DNA of 64,000 nt from Salibacterium salarium (GTDB taxonomy: Bacteria > Bacillota > Bacilli > Bacillales > Marinococcaceae), in contig NZ_JAUSUM010000002.1 of the NCBI RefSeq assembly GCF_030813635.1, positions 1 to 64,000 on the forward strand. The letters run 5' to 3'. Position numbers and translations under genes: made by a program. Under the pieces are notes generated by a model, which was not told where the DNA came from, searched no databases, and saw nothing but the letters and a program-made list of their open reading frames with translations. This document shows, in pieces, positions 51,992-61,380 of the stretch (positions are counted from its first letter, which is position 1; each line of letters opens with the position of its first letter).

Positions 51992-52492
51992 ATGGATCGT
52001 TACAAAAAAATGTATCTTTTTTCTATCATTATTACATTAGTAGCTTTTATACTTAGTGCATGTGGTGGAGAGGAAGAAGATATGACCTTACAAAATGAAA
52101 ATTGGGACGATATTAATTTAGCAGATAAAGACAACCCAACTATTCTATTTCATTTCACAGGCGTTAACTGAAGTCATTGCGTGTCGCAGCTCGTGCAGTT
52201 GCAAGAGAATATAGACCAGTTTGAAGATGTGGAAGCAGATATTTATACAATCAGTAGTGATTCACCGGAAGCACATCAGAATTTAAAAAATCAAGAAGGT
52301 TTTACCTTCACCATGTTATCTGATCCATCTTTAAATGTGATTGAAAAAGCAGATATGGCAGGAGATCAAATGTCTGTCAGAGGATACTCTGTATTTGATA
52401 AAGATGGAAAGTTAATCACGTCTGAAGAAAATGATTTTTGGGGAGACAACATAGATAATACCGAGGAAAAAATAAGGGAAGCCCTTGAATAG
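51992..52492 (+). CDS. Redoxin lipoprotein with in-frame TGA at the catalytic Cys (selenoprotein candidate)
   Basis: A 166-codon frame interrupted only by TGA at 52169-52171 (codon 60). AAGGAGG lies 7 bp before the ATG; the N-terminus is a lipoprotein signal (lipobox LSAC, Cys 24). The domain is thioredoxin/peroxiredoxin-like: ILFHFTGVN-(TGA)-SHC, then QLVQLQENIDQF, YTISSDSPEAHQNL and GYSVFDKDGKL. The TGA sits where the first Cys of a CxxC redox motif is expected, giving UxxC if read as selenocysteine. Downstream coding is undamaged. The alternative is a nonsense mutation or sequencing error. It follows the SCO gene by 22 bp. Confidence 0.72.
52177..52204 (+). other. SECIS-like stem-loop after the TGA
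   Basis: TTGC (52177-52180) can pair with GCAA (52201-52204), with an inner TGT-CG / CG-GCA stem and an apical CAGCT loop starting 15 nt after the TGA. Bacterial SECIS hairpins lie at about this distance and carry G in the loop. The pairing has bulges and is weak evidence alone. Confidence 0.3.
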
Positions 52493-52513
52493 ACGACAAC
52501 AGGGTTTGCATAG

Positions 52514-52543
52514 AAAAAGGCGCTCATTTTGGGTGTCTTTTTT
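52514..52543 (+). terminator. Weak intrinsic terminator
   Basis: AAAAAGGCGC / GTGTCTTTTT with a 9-nt loop and six T; one mismatch and one G-U pair. Confidence 0.55.
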
Positions 52544-52646
52544 ATTGCAAAAGAATGTATATAAATACAAAAATGACGTTTAATATGTATATGTGATGAA
52601 ATCGTTCAAAATGGAAATAGTATTGATTATATCAAACTATTTGCTT

Positions 52647-52712
52647 CGAATATAAATTGATTTAAAAAAATATAAAAATACAGTTGCATTAATATATATT
52701 CACGCTTATAAT
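52647..52712 (+). promoter_or_regulatory. Arginine operon promoter with two ARG boxes
   Basis: TTGCAT (52684-52689), 17 bp, TATAAT (52707-52712). One ARG box, TTAATATATATTCA (52689-52702), matches 13 of 14 positions of TGAATWWWWATTCA and fills the spacer. A second, CGAATATAAATTGA (52647-52660), matches 12 and lies 42 bp upstream, four helical turns. ArgR/AhrC hexamers bridging both would repress in arginine excess. Confidence 0.78.
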
Positions 52713-52755
52713 GAAAATACAAACGATGTATAAAGATAAAACGAGGTGCAAATTT

Positions 52756-53787
52756 ATGAAAGCAGCGATTGTTGGAGCAACTGGTTATGGTGGGATTGAA
52801 TTAATACGAATTTTACACAACCATCCGAAAATAGAGGGAATCAAGGTGTTTTCTTCTTCTCAAGAAGGAAAAACGATGGCTGAAAGTTATCCTCATGTTA
52901 CAGACATAGTGGAACTCACACTTGGTGAAATTCAACCAGAGCGCTTAAACGAACATGACGTTGTCTTTCTATCCACACCGCCTGGAGTATCAGCAGAATG
53001 GACAGAACAAATAAGTTCCGAGACAAAGATAATAGATTTATCAGGAGATTTACGTTTAAATCACCCAGAAACGTATACTGCTTGGTATCAACGTGATAGT
53101 GCTCCAGAAGCATTATTGCAAAAAGCTGTCTATGGTTTGACGGAATGGCATAAAGAAGAAATAAAATCAGCACAGATTTTATCAAATCCAGGTTGCTATC
53201 CAACTGCAGCATTACTTGGGGCAATACCTGTTGCGCAAAAAAATGCTATAGAGACATCCGAACTTATTATTGATGCAAAGACGGGGACCACAGGGGCAGG
53301 ACGCTCTCCTTCAGCCATGACACATTTCAGCGAAATGAATGATAATTTTAAAGTATACAAAGTGAATGAACATAAACATACACCAGAAATAGAACAAGAA
53401 TTAGAAAACTGGACTAATAAAAAAGCGCCGGTCACCTTCACTCCTCATCTTATTCCGATGACAAGAGGGATTATGGCGACCATGTATGCCCCCCTTCAAT
53501 CAGGATGGAATAAAAATGATATTGAAGAACTTTACTATACAGCCTATAAAGATCATCCGTTTGTCAGAATAAGGGGAGACCGTACGTTTCCGTTCACAAA
53601 AGAAGTTTATGGCACAAATTATTGCGACATTGGTTTTACCGTCGATGAACGAACCGGTAGACTGACTATTGTTTCGGTGATCGACAATCTAATGAAAGGT
53701 GCTTCCGGTCAGGCAATTCAGAATATGAATGTAATGTTTGGATATCCGGAAAAAACGGGACTCGATTTTATTCCGATTTACCCGTAA
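52756..53787 (+). CDS. argC: ArgC, N-acetyl-gamma-glutamyl-phosphate reductase
   Basis: A 343-aa NADPH-dependent enzyme making N-acetylglutamate semialdehyde. N-terminal Rossmann motif AAIVGATGYGGIELIRIL; catalytic Cys in SNPGCYPTAALLG; HKHTPEIEQEL with the active-site His; HLIPMTRGIMAT. GAGGTG precedes ATG 52756; an upstream frame from 52711 runs over the transcription start and is unlikely. It is the first gene of argCJBD-carAB-argF, the B. subtilis order. Confidence 0.96.
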   Translation: MKAAIVGATGYGGIELIRILHNHPKIEGIKVFSSSQEGKTMAESYPHVTDIVELTLGEIQPERLNEHDVVFLSTPPGVSAEWTEQISSETKIIDLSGDLRLNHPETYTAWYQRDSAPEALLQKAVYGLTEWHKEEIKSAQILSNPGCYPTAALLGAIPVAQKNAIETSELIIDAKTGTTGAGRSPSAMTHFSEMNDNFKVYKVNEHKHTPEIEQELENWTNKKAPVTFTPHLIPMTRGIMATMYAPLQSGWNKNDIEELYYTAYKDHPFVRIRGDRTFPFTKEVYGTNYCDIGFTVDERTGRLTIVSVIDNLMKGASGQAIQNMNVMFGYPEKTGLDFIPIYP

Positions 53788-53821
53788 AAACTAGAATTTG
53801 AAGAACAGGGGAGATAGAAGC

Positions 53822-55054
53822 ATGAGCACATTACAAACAATCGATAATATAACAGAAATAAGTGGTGGAAGTATTATTACGCCTTACGGATTTAAAGCAG
53901 CAGGTTTACACACAGAAGTGAAGCGTAAGCGCAACGACCTTGGCGCGATAGTATGTGATGTGCCAGTTTCGAGTGCGGCTGTCTATACATTGAACAAAAT
54001 ACAGGCTGCTCCCCTGCGAGTCACACAAGAAAGTATAGCTGAAGAAGGGAAGTTGCGTGCTATTGTAATTAACAGCGGCAATGCAAATGCTTGTACAGGT
54101 GAAGAAGGCCTTTTTGATGCTTACAAAATGCGTGAAGTAGCAGCGGATACTTTTGATTTACCTGTTCATCAAGTTGCTGTTAATTCGACCGGAGTAATCG
54201 GTGAACGGTTGAACATGGATAAAATTATTCCGGGTATCAGGTCATTAAAACCAATGCCAGCTTTTAAAGATGCAGATCAATTCAATGAAGCTATTATGAC
54301 GACAGATAAAGTAAAAAAGCATGCCTGTTTTCAAACGACAATTGATGAAAAGCGGGTAACATTTGGAGGAGCTGCTAAAGGATCAGGGATGATTCATCCT
54401 AATATGGCGACTATGCTCAGTTTTATTACGACAGATGCAGTAATTGAACCTGTTTATTTGCAACAAGCCTTATCCGAAGTGACAAATAAAACATTTAATT
54501 GCATTACAGTAGATGGAGATACATCGACGAATGATACAGTCGTTGTAATGGCAAGCGGACACGCTGGAAATGAGAGTTTACATCCCGATCATCCTGAATG
54601 GGAAGGTTTTGTGCATGGACTTCGCCTTACATGTGAAGATCTTGCCAAAAAGATTGCTAGAGATGGAGAAGGTGCAACAAAGCTCGTAGAAGTAAAAGTA
54701 GACGGAGCTAAAAATGATAAAGAAGCTGGGATGGCAGCAAAACAAATCGTCGGGTCTGATCTTGTGAAAACAGCAATATATGGGACAGACGCTAACTGGG
54801 GACGGGTTATTGTTGCATTGGGTTATAGCGGGGTTGATCTTGACCCTGAGAAAATAGATATTGCGTTAGGTTCAATACCTACTCTGAAAAACAGTAAACC
54901 TGTTTCTTTTTCTGAAGAAGAAGCAAAAGCTTATTTAGAACAAGAAGATATTTTAATTCATGTAGATCTTAACATTGGAGAAGGAACTGGAAAAGCATGG
55001 GGATGCGATCTCTCCTATGAGTATGTCAGAATAAATGCGGGCTACCGGACGTAA
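53822..55054 (+). CDS. argJ: ArgJ, glutamate N-acetyltransferase (ornithine acetyltransferase)
   Basis: A 410-aa self-cleaving enzyme that recycles the acetyl group from acetylornithine to glutamate. The autocleavage site lies in KGSGMIHPNMATMLSF, where the Thr of MATML becomes the nucleophile. VINSGNANACTGEEG and TSTNDTVVVMASG are further family marks. ATG 53822 has GGGGAG upstream; the ATG-less extension from 53798 is unlikely. Bifunctional members also use acetyl-CoA; no argA-like gene is seen here. Confidence 0.96.
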   Translation: MSTLQTIDNITEISGGSIITPYGFKAAGLHTEVKRKRNDLGAIVCDVPVSSAAVYTLNKIQAAPLRVTQESIAEEGKLRAIVINSGNANACTGEEGLFDAYKMREVAADTFDLPVHQVAVNSTGVIGERLNMDKIIPGIRSLKPMPAFKDADQFNEAIMTTDKVKKHACFQTTIDEKRVTFGGAAKGSGMIHPNMATMLSFITTDAVIEPVYLQQALSEVTNKTFNCITVDGDTSTNDTVVVMASGHAGNESLHPDHPEWEGFVHGLRLTCEDLAKKIARDGEGATKLVEVKVDGAKNDKEAGMAAKQIVGSDLVKTAIYGTDANWGRVIVALGYSGVDLDPEKIDIALGSIPTLKNSKPVSFSEEEAKAYLEQEDILIHVDLNIGEGTGKAWGCDLSYEYVRINAGYRT

Positions 55055-55080
55055 CCACTATGGAAAGAGGGAAAATCGAC

Positions 55081-55860
55081 ATGGAAAATATAATCGTAAT
55101 AAAATGCGGCGGCTCGACCCTTGCTAATCTATCTGTTGATTTTTTCGAGGGTATTGCCGCCATGAAGCAAAAAGGAAAACATCCGATTATTGTTCACGGC
55201 GGTGGTCCTGCGATAAACCGTATGCTGGAAGTGGAGAAAGTGGAAACGGAATTTGTTGAGGGATTGCGAAAAACAACCCCGGAAGTATTACAGACAGCAG
55301 AAAAGGTATTAACTGGTTACGTTAGCGAAAGCATAGTATCATCGTTGCAACAAGCTGGAGTTCAAGCTATCGGTCTTTCTGGTGTAGAGAGAAAACTACT
55401 AGAAGGTGTACCGCTTGATATCGAGAAACTAGGGTTAGTTGGAGACATAGAACAAGTGAACATCGAAGTGTTAAAAGATGAAATGGACGCAGGTAATATT
55501 CCTGTTATCGCACCGATAGCATTCAACGAGACGTACGGAAAACTTAACGTTAATGCAGACACAGCTGCTTCAGCTGTAGCAAAAGCTCTACAAGCTGAGG
55601 AACTAATATTTGTTACAGATGTGGATGGTATTTTATGTGGTGGAAAGCTCGAGGATACATTAACAGTAAGTGCAGTTGAAATGTTCATTGAAAATGGCAC
55701 TATCTACGGCGGTATGATACCTAAAGTGAACGCTGCGAAATCCAGTTTGATAGGTAATATAGAAAAAGTCACAATAGCTAATGGAAATGGGAAAAATAAA
55801 AAGAATGACGGCACGCTAAAAGGAACATCTATCGTGAAAGATAAAGTGTCCAACACTTGA
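55081..55860 (+). CDS. argB: ArgB, N-acetylglutamate kinase
   Basis: A 259-aa amino acid kinase phosphorylating N-acetylglutamate. Motifs: IVIKCGGSTLAN (ATP site Lys), IIVHGGGPAINRML, NVNADTAASAVAKAL and VTDVDGILCGG. The short Bacillus-type length lacks the N-terminal helix of arginine-inhibited forms, so feedback inhibition may lie elsewhere. ATG 55081 has AAAGAGGG about 9 bp upstream; an ATG at 55060 is in frame but poorly placed. Confidence 0.95.
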   Translation: MENIIVIKCGGSTLANLSVDFFEGIAAMKQKGKHPIIVHGGGPAINRMLEVEKVETEFVEGLRKTTPEVLQTAEKVLTGYVSESIVSSLQQAGVQAIGLSGVERKLLEGVPLDIEKLGLVGDIEQVNIEVLKDEMDAGNIPVIAPIAFNETYGKLNVNADTAASAVAKALQAEELIFVTDVDGILCGGKLEDTLTVSAVEMFIENGTIYGGMIPKVNAAKSSLIGNIEKVTIANGNGKNKKNDGTLKGTSIVKDKVSNT

Positions 55861-55896
55861 TAATAAACGCAATAGTAGAAAGAGGAGGAAGAGACA

Positions 55897-57069
55897 GTGG
55901 ATCAATCAACAGATAATGTCCAAGATGGAGAACTGTTTCCGACGTATAAAAGATGGAATGTAACGTTTGAAAAAGCATCAGGGGAAACAATAACGGACAA
56001 ATCAGGGAAAACCTATATGGATTTTATGTCAGGAATTGGTGTAGTTAATCTTGGACATGGTCACCCTACTGTTGTTCAAGCAGTTGAAAATCAACTCTAT
56101 AAGGGCTGGCACGCATCCAATTTTTTTCATTATGAAGAACAGCAGCAAGCGGTCCAACTATTGACGACTCATTCTTGTGGAGATCTTGTATTTTTTGCTA
56201 ATAGCGGTGCCGAAGCAAATGAAGCGGCTATTAAATTAGCAAGAAAACATACGGGACGACGAAAAATCATCAGCTTTGTCCAGTCCTTTCATGGAAGAAC
56301 ATTTGGCAGCATGGCAGCCACAGGGCAGGAAAGTATTCACAAAGGCTTTGGACCAATGCTTGAAGGGTTTGAATACCTGCCATATAACGATGTGAACGAA
56401 CTGGAGAAAGCTGTAGATGAAAATACGGCAGCCGTCATATTGGAAGTTGTTCAAGGAGAAGGCGGTGTTCACCCAGCTACAGACGACTTTCTCAAAGCTA
56501 TTGAAAAAATCACTCAAAAATCGGGCTCACTACTTATTTGTGATGAAATTCAAACCGGTTTGGGACGAACGGGTAAATTTTTCGCCCATGAACACAGCGG
56601 CATAAAACCAGATATTATTACAACGGCAAAAGCGTTAGGTAATGGCTTTCCTGTCGGAGCAATGATTGGTAAGAGGTATTTGAAAGAAGCGTTTGGACCA
56701 GGAAGTCACGGAACGACTTTTGGAGGTAATCCGTTAGCTATGACGGCAGTCAATGCCACCCTTCAAACCTTGTTGAAAGAGGGCTGGATTGAAGCTGCTG
56801 CTTCGAAGGGGGAACAGTTTTTAAAAGAACTGCATCACCAGTTAATACCGCTTAAAAATGTAATAGAAATTCGCGGTTTAGGAATGATGGCAGGTATTGA
56901 ATTGACGAACCCCGCTGCAGAAAAAATAATGGCTCTTCAAGATAAAGGAATGCTCGTGATTGCAGCAGGGCCTAATGTTATACGTCTGCTTCCACCGCTG
57001 ACAACCGAATGGGACACGTTGATGAAAGGTGTTCAATTGTTGAAGGAAGTATTAAGCGAACCAAAATAA
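55897..57069 (+). CDS. argD: ArgD, acetylornithine aminotransferase
   Basis: A 390-aa class III PLP aminotransferase that makes N-acetylornithine from the semialdehyde and glutamate. Motifs: FFANSGAEANEAAIKLARKH, SFHGRTFGSMAATGQ, LLICDEIQTGLGRTG, and PLP lysine in TTAKALGNGFPVGAM. It starts at GTG with AGAGGAGG upstream. Together with argCJB upstream it completes ornithine synthesis up to the deacetylating ArgJ step. Confidence 0.95.
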   Translation: MDQSTDNVQDGELFPTYKRWNVTFEKASGETITDKSGKTYMDFMSGIGVVNLGHGHPTVVQAVENQLYKGWHASNFFHYEEQQQAVQLLTTHSCGDLVFFANSGAEANEAAIKLARKHTGRRKIISFVQSFHGRTFGSMAATGQESIHKGFGPMLEGFEYLPYNDVNELEKAVDENTAAVILEVVQGEGGVHPATDDFLKAIEKITQKSGSLLICDEIQTGLGRTGKFFAHEHSGIKPDIITTAKALGNGFPVGAMIGKRYLKEAFGPGSHGTTFGGNPLAMTAVNATLQTLLKEGWIEAAASKGEQFLKELHHQLIPLKNVIEIRGLGMMAGIELTNPAAEKIMALQDKGMLVIAAGPNVIRLLPPLTTEWDTLMKGVQLLKEVLSEPK

Positions 57070-57109
57070 TGATGAATAAAAGCAAAGTAGTACTGAGGAG
57101 GAAATGGAT

Positions 57110-58192
57110 ATGAAGGGATACATCAAATTAGAAAGTGGCGAATTATTTGAAGGGCACTTAGACGGAGACACTCAGAAAGACATCTATGGAGAAATCGTGT
57201 TTTTTACCGGTATGACAGGATATCAAGAAGTGTTGACAGACCCTTCTTTTCACGGTCAAATTGTCGTGTTCACCTATCCCCTCATTGGAAATTATGGCTG
57301 GAATGAAACGGATTATGAAAGTGTAAAACCACAGCCGGCGGGTCTTGTTATCAGTGAAGCCGCACCTGAAGCATTTCACTATGAGGCGAAACAAACGATT
57401 AAAGAAGCTGCCTCTCAAGCTGGAATTCCATTGGTGACGGGTATAGACACACGCACTCTTACAAAAAGTATTCGAGAAAAAGGTGATATGGGAGCGGTGT
57501 TAACAACAGATCCTGCTGACGTAAATGTTATCGATTATGAACCAATCGGTGAAAAGATGCTGATTGACGAAGTTACCGTAAGCGAACCTGTTACATCAGG
57601 AGAAGGCGAGGAACACATCGTTCTTTTAGATTTTGGATTCAAAAAATCAATGGTACGCCGTTTAAACGAAAAAGGCTGCAAAGTGACGGTCGTTCCTTAT
57701 GATATAAAGCCTGAAAAAATAGCGGCGCTTGACCCGGACGGCCTTTTGTTTTCAAACGGTCCGGGCAATCCTAAACAGCTTGAACACTTGTTGCCGCAAT
57801 ACCGTCAACTTTCACAGACTTACTCTTCACTTGGGATTTGCTTAGGTCACCAACTTTTGGCACTTGCATATGGAGGGGATACAGAAAAACTTCGTTTTGG
57901 ACACCGTGGTGCGAACCAACCCGTTCAGGATACGTATTCGAATAAAGTGTTTATGACTTCCCAGAATCACAGTTATGTCGTGAAAGAAAATAGCTTACCA
58001 ACTGGTGAATTCGTCGTACAGCATAAAAATATTAATGATGGTTCCATTGAAGGTTTATCCCATATGAAATATGATATCGTTACGGTTCAATTTCATCCAG
58101 AGGCGCATCCAGGTCCCGCGGACAGCGAAGAGATTTTTGACCAGTTTTTAGAACATCTGAAGAATAAAGGGAGAGAGAAGACCTATGCCTAA
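57110..58192 (+). CDS. carA: Carbamoyl-phosphate synthase small subunit (arginine operon)
   Basis: A 360-aa glutamine amidotransferase subunit. N-terminal domain with EIVFFTGMTGYQEVLTDPSF; C-terminal class I amidotransferase with Cys in LGICLGHQLLALA and the His/Glu in VQFHPEAHPGP. It passes ammonia to CarB. ATG 57110 has GAGGAGG 8 bp upstream; ATG 57104 is too close. The operon position, between argD and carB, marks it as the arginine-specific enzyme rather than the pyrimidine one. Confidence 0.94.
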   Translation: MKGYIKLESGELFEGHLDGDTQKDIYGEIVFFTGMTGYQEVLTDPSFHGQIVVFTYPLIGNYGWNETDYESVKPQPAGLVISEAAPEAFHYEAKQTIKEAASQAGIPLVTGIDTRTLTKSIREKGDMGAVLTTDPADVNVIDYEPIGEKMLIDEVTVSEPVTSGEGEEHIVLLDFGFKKSMVRRLNEKGCKVTVVPYDIKPEKIAALDPDGLLFSNGPGNPKQLEHLLPQYRQLSQTYSSLGICLGHQLLALAYGGDTEKLRFGHRGANQPVQDTYSNKVFMTSQNHSYVVKENSLPTGEFVVQHKNINDGSIEGLSHMKYDIVTVQFHPEAHPGPADSEEIFDQFLEHLKNKGREKTYA

Positions 58193-61100
58193 AGAGACAG
58201 ATATAAAAAAAGTACTGGTAATTGGTTCAGGACCAATCATCATTGGCCAGGCAGCAGAATTTGATTATTCCGGCACACAGGCATGCCTTGCTCTACGTGA
58301 AGAAGGAATGGAAGTTGTGCTTATTAACAACAATCCAGCTACTGTGATGACGGATGAAGCTTGTGCGGATAAAGTATATTTCGAACCATTGACTGTAGAG
58401 TCTGTAGAAAACGTAATAATAAAAGAAAAACCAGATGGTCTGCTTGCTACACTTGGTGGTCAGACTGGATTGAATTTAGCGTTTTCTCTTGATGAACATG
58501 ACATATTAAATAAACATGGAGTGGCGCTACTAGGGACACCGATTGAATCAATTAAGCAAGGAGAAGACAGAGAAGCTTTTCGTTCGCTCATGCAAGAACT
58601 TGGTGAGCCGGTTCCGGAAAGTGATATTGTCGAAAAAGAAGAAGAAGCTGTTTTATTCGCTGATAAAACAGGATATCCGATTATTATCCGTCCAGCCTAT
58701 ACGTTAGGTGGAGGTGGTGGAGGTATTGCTTATAACGAAGAACAACTTCGATATATTATCTCCGGAGGATTAGAAGCAAGCCCGATTCACCAATGTTTGG
58801 TTGAAAAGAGTATTGCCGGCTTTAAAGAAGTTGAGTATGAAGTAATGCGCGATGAAAACGATACGTGTATTACTGTCTGCAATATGGAAAACATCGATCC
58901 TGTCGGCATTCATACAGGAGATTCGATTGTTGTTGCTCCATCACAGACACTGACAGATGTAGAATATCAAATGTTGCGGGCTTCCTCTTTGAAAGTGATT
59001 CGGGCACTTGGCATTGTGGGGGGCTGTAATATTCAATTTGCATTGGATCCTTACAGCAAAAACTACTATTTGATTGAAGTAAATCCTCGTGTCAGCCGGT
59101 CTTCAGCCCTTGCTTCTAAAGCAACAGGATATCCGATAGCTAGAATGGCCGCAAAATTGAGTGTTGGCTATCATTTACACGAACTATTAAACCCGGTCAC
59201 TGGACACACGTACGCAAGCTTTGAGCCTGCACTTGACTATGTTGTCGTAAAATTTCCGCGTTGGCCGTTTGATAAATTTGTGCATGCGGAAAAACAACTA
59301 GGAACGCAAATGAAAGCAACAGGCGAAGTGATGGCAATTGAAAGAAATTTAGAAGCGGCACTTCAAAAAGCAGTACGTTCGCTCGAGATTAAAACAAAAG
59401 GGCTAGAAGTTCCAGAATTTGCTGCAAAAACGGTAGAAGAACTTTATGAAATGTTGAAAGACCAGGATGACCGTCGCTTTTTCGTTATAATGGAACTTTT
59501 ACGTAAAGGTGAAACATCATCAACTTTGCATGAATTAACGGAGATTGACTTTTTCTTTTTGCAATCTTTTCAAAAGCTAGTACAGATGGAAAAGCATATT
59601 TACCAGCATGATTGGAAAGAAGTTGACTACGAGCAGTTATACACATGGAAAAAAGCAGGCTTTACTGATCAATGGCTCGCAGATCAATGGCAAGTTAACG
59701 AACAAGATATTTATCAACAGAGAAAACAATGGGAAATGCTCCCTTCTTATCATATGGTTGATACATGTGCGGCTGAATTCACCGCAGAAACACCATATTA
59801 CTATTCTAGCTGGTATAAACAAAGCGATGAAAAACAAGCTAGCGAAAAACCGAAGTTATTAATAGTTGGATCAGGTCCAATTCGTATCGGACAAGGAATT
59901 GAATTCGACTACTGTTCCGTTCATGGAGCGATGGAAGTAAAGAAGGCAGGGTATGAAGCCGTCATTATGAACAATAATCCTGAAACGGTGAGTACCGACT
60001 TTGAAATGGCAGATCACCTTTATTTTGAACCATTGACAAAGGAAGATGTTATTCACGTTGCTGAGACTGAGAATGTTGAGGGAATTATTGTTCAATTAGG
60101 TGGTCAAACCGGAATCTCATTAACAAAAGATCTTGAAGAAGCAGGATGGAATGTGCTTGGCACCTCTTCTGATACGATTGATCAGTTAGAAGACCGGGGC
60201 CGCTTTTACGAGTTTATGAACCAAGTCGACGTTCCGCATATTCCAGGAGTTACTGGTTTGAATAAAGAAGACGTCTTAAAAAAAGCCGAAAAGATTGGAT
60301 ATCCTGTATTGCTCCGCCCATCCTATGTAATTGGAGGACAAGGGATGGCTATTCATACGACGGAAACGGAGCTGAACGATTACCTTACTGATATGGATCA
60401 AAATGTACAATACCCTATTCTTATTGACGCTTATATTCCAGGAAAGGAACTAGAAATTGATGTATTGACCGATGGATATGATATTTTAATTCCGGGAATA
60501 TTTGAACATGTAGAACCAGCAGGAGTTCATTCGGGAGATTCACTCGCCATTACACCGCCGTATTCGATTAATGAAACAACCAAAGCTTTAGTTGTTCAAT
60601 ACGCTCAAAATATAGCAAGAGGCATGGATTTTAAAGGTATTTTTAATATACAATTTGTTTATGAAGATAATAAGCTGTATGTTATTGAAATTAATCCACG
60701 CGCCTCGAGAACGGTGCCGATTTTTTCAAAGGTTACTGGTATTCATATGGTCGAGGGAGCCGTTGAAATGCTGCTTGGCACATCTTTGCAAGAATGGAGT
60801 AATCAAAAAACAGGCTTGAATGAAGAAACGGCTTATTACACAGTAAAAGCGCCTGTATTTTCTAATGATAAACTGCCGGGAATCGATCCGTTGTTAGAAG
60901 CAGAAATGAAATCGACGGGAGAATTAATAAGTGTCGCTAATACTAAAGAAGAAGCATTTAAAAAGGCATTTGCCTGGTCGGAAACCCAAGTACCGCTTCT
61001 TTTCAGCAAAAAAGGAATAGTTTTTTGTGATATACACGACACCCAGCTTGAAAAAGTTAAAACATCGCTCAATCGTTTGCAAAAACTAGGCTACACATTA

Positions 61101-61373
61101 GTAGCAGAAAATCCTGCAGATTCGGCATACCAACAAATGACTTTTGAAGAATGGGTGAATCATTCGGATGCCGTCGCTCTACTCAGCATGCCTAAGACAG
61201 GGTATTCGACAGGGAAACACAGACGGCAGGAAGCATTAAAACAACGTAAAACCATCATCACAAACACGAGCACTTTTGCTGTAATGACAGAAGCAATGAC
61301 AGGTACAATAAAAGAACCGCGGGCTATCGAAGAATGGTTGGAAGATGGAGCACCGGCGAGTGAAGGAGTGTGA
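58185..61373 (+). CDS. carB: Carbamoyl-phosphate synthase large subunit (arginine operon)
   Basis: A 1062-aa ATP-grasp tandem enzyme. The two homologous halves each start VLVIGSGPIIIGQAAEFDYSG and LLIVGSGPIRIGQGIEFDYC, and each carries an ATP-grasp domain (PAYTLGGGGGGIA; PSYVIGGQGMAIH). The C-terminal MGS-like allosteric domain starts near residue 930. It overlaps carA by 8 bp and argF closely follows; carbamoyl phosphate can go directly to ArgF. Length is normal for CarB. Confidence 0.96.
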   Translation: MPKETDIKKVLVIGSGPIIIGQAAEFDYSGTQACLALREEGMEVVLINNNPATVMTDEACADKVYFEPLTVESVENVIIKEKPDGLLATLGGQTGLNLAFSLDEHDILNKHGVALLGTPIESIKQGEDREAFRSLMQELGEPVPESDIVEKEEEAVLFADKTGYPIIIRPAYTLGGGGGGIAYNEEQLRYIISGGLEASPIHQCLVEKSIAGFKEVEYEVMRDENDTCITVCNMENIDPVGIHTGDSIVVAPSQTLTDVEYQMLRASSLKVIRALGIVGGCNIQFALDPYSKNYYLIEVNPRVSRSSALASKATGYPIARMAAKLSVGYHLHELLNPVTGHTYASFEPALDYVVVKFPRWPFDKFVHAEKQLGTQMKATGEVMAIERNLEAALQKAVRSLEIKTKGLEVPEFAAKTVEELYEMLKDQDDRRFFVIMELLRKGETSSTLHELTEIDFFFLQSFQKLVQMEKHIYQHDWKEVDYEQLYTWKKAGFTDQWLADQWQVNEQDIYQQRKQWEMLPSYHMVDTCAAEFTAETPYYYSSWYKQSDEKQASEKPKLLIVGSGPIRIGQGIEFDYCSVHGAMEVKKAGYEAVIMNNNPETVSTDFEMADHLYFEPLTKEDVIHVAETENVEGIIVQLGGQTGISLTKDLEEAGWNVLGTSSDTIDQLEDRGRFYEFMNQVDVPHIPGVTGLNKEDVLKKAEKIGYPVLLRPSYVIGGQGMAIHTTETELNDYLTDMDQNVQYPILIDAYIPGKELEIDVLTDGYDILIPGIFEHVEPAGVHSGDSLAITPPYSINETTKALVVQYAQNIARGMDFKGIFNIQFVYEDNKLYVIEINPRASRTVPIFSKVTGIHMVEGAVEMLLGTSLQEWSNQKTGLNEETAYYTVKAPVFSNDKLPGIDPLLEAEMKSTGELISVANTKEEAFKKAFAWSETQVPLLFSKKGIVFCDIHDTQLEKVKTSLNRLQKLGYTLVAENPADSAYQQMTFEEWVNHSDAVALLSMPKTGYSTGKHRRQEALKQRKTIITNTSTFAVMTEAMTGTIKEPRAIEEWLEDGAPASEGV

Positions 61374-61380
61374 ACGTATA

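Noticed and set aside
52181-52492. A 103-aa gene starting at GTG 52181
   Set aside because: No ribosome binding site; it is the downstream half of the lipoprotein frame that starts at ATG 51992 and reads through the TGA.
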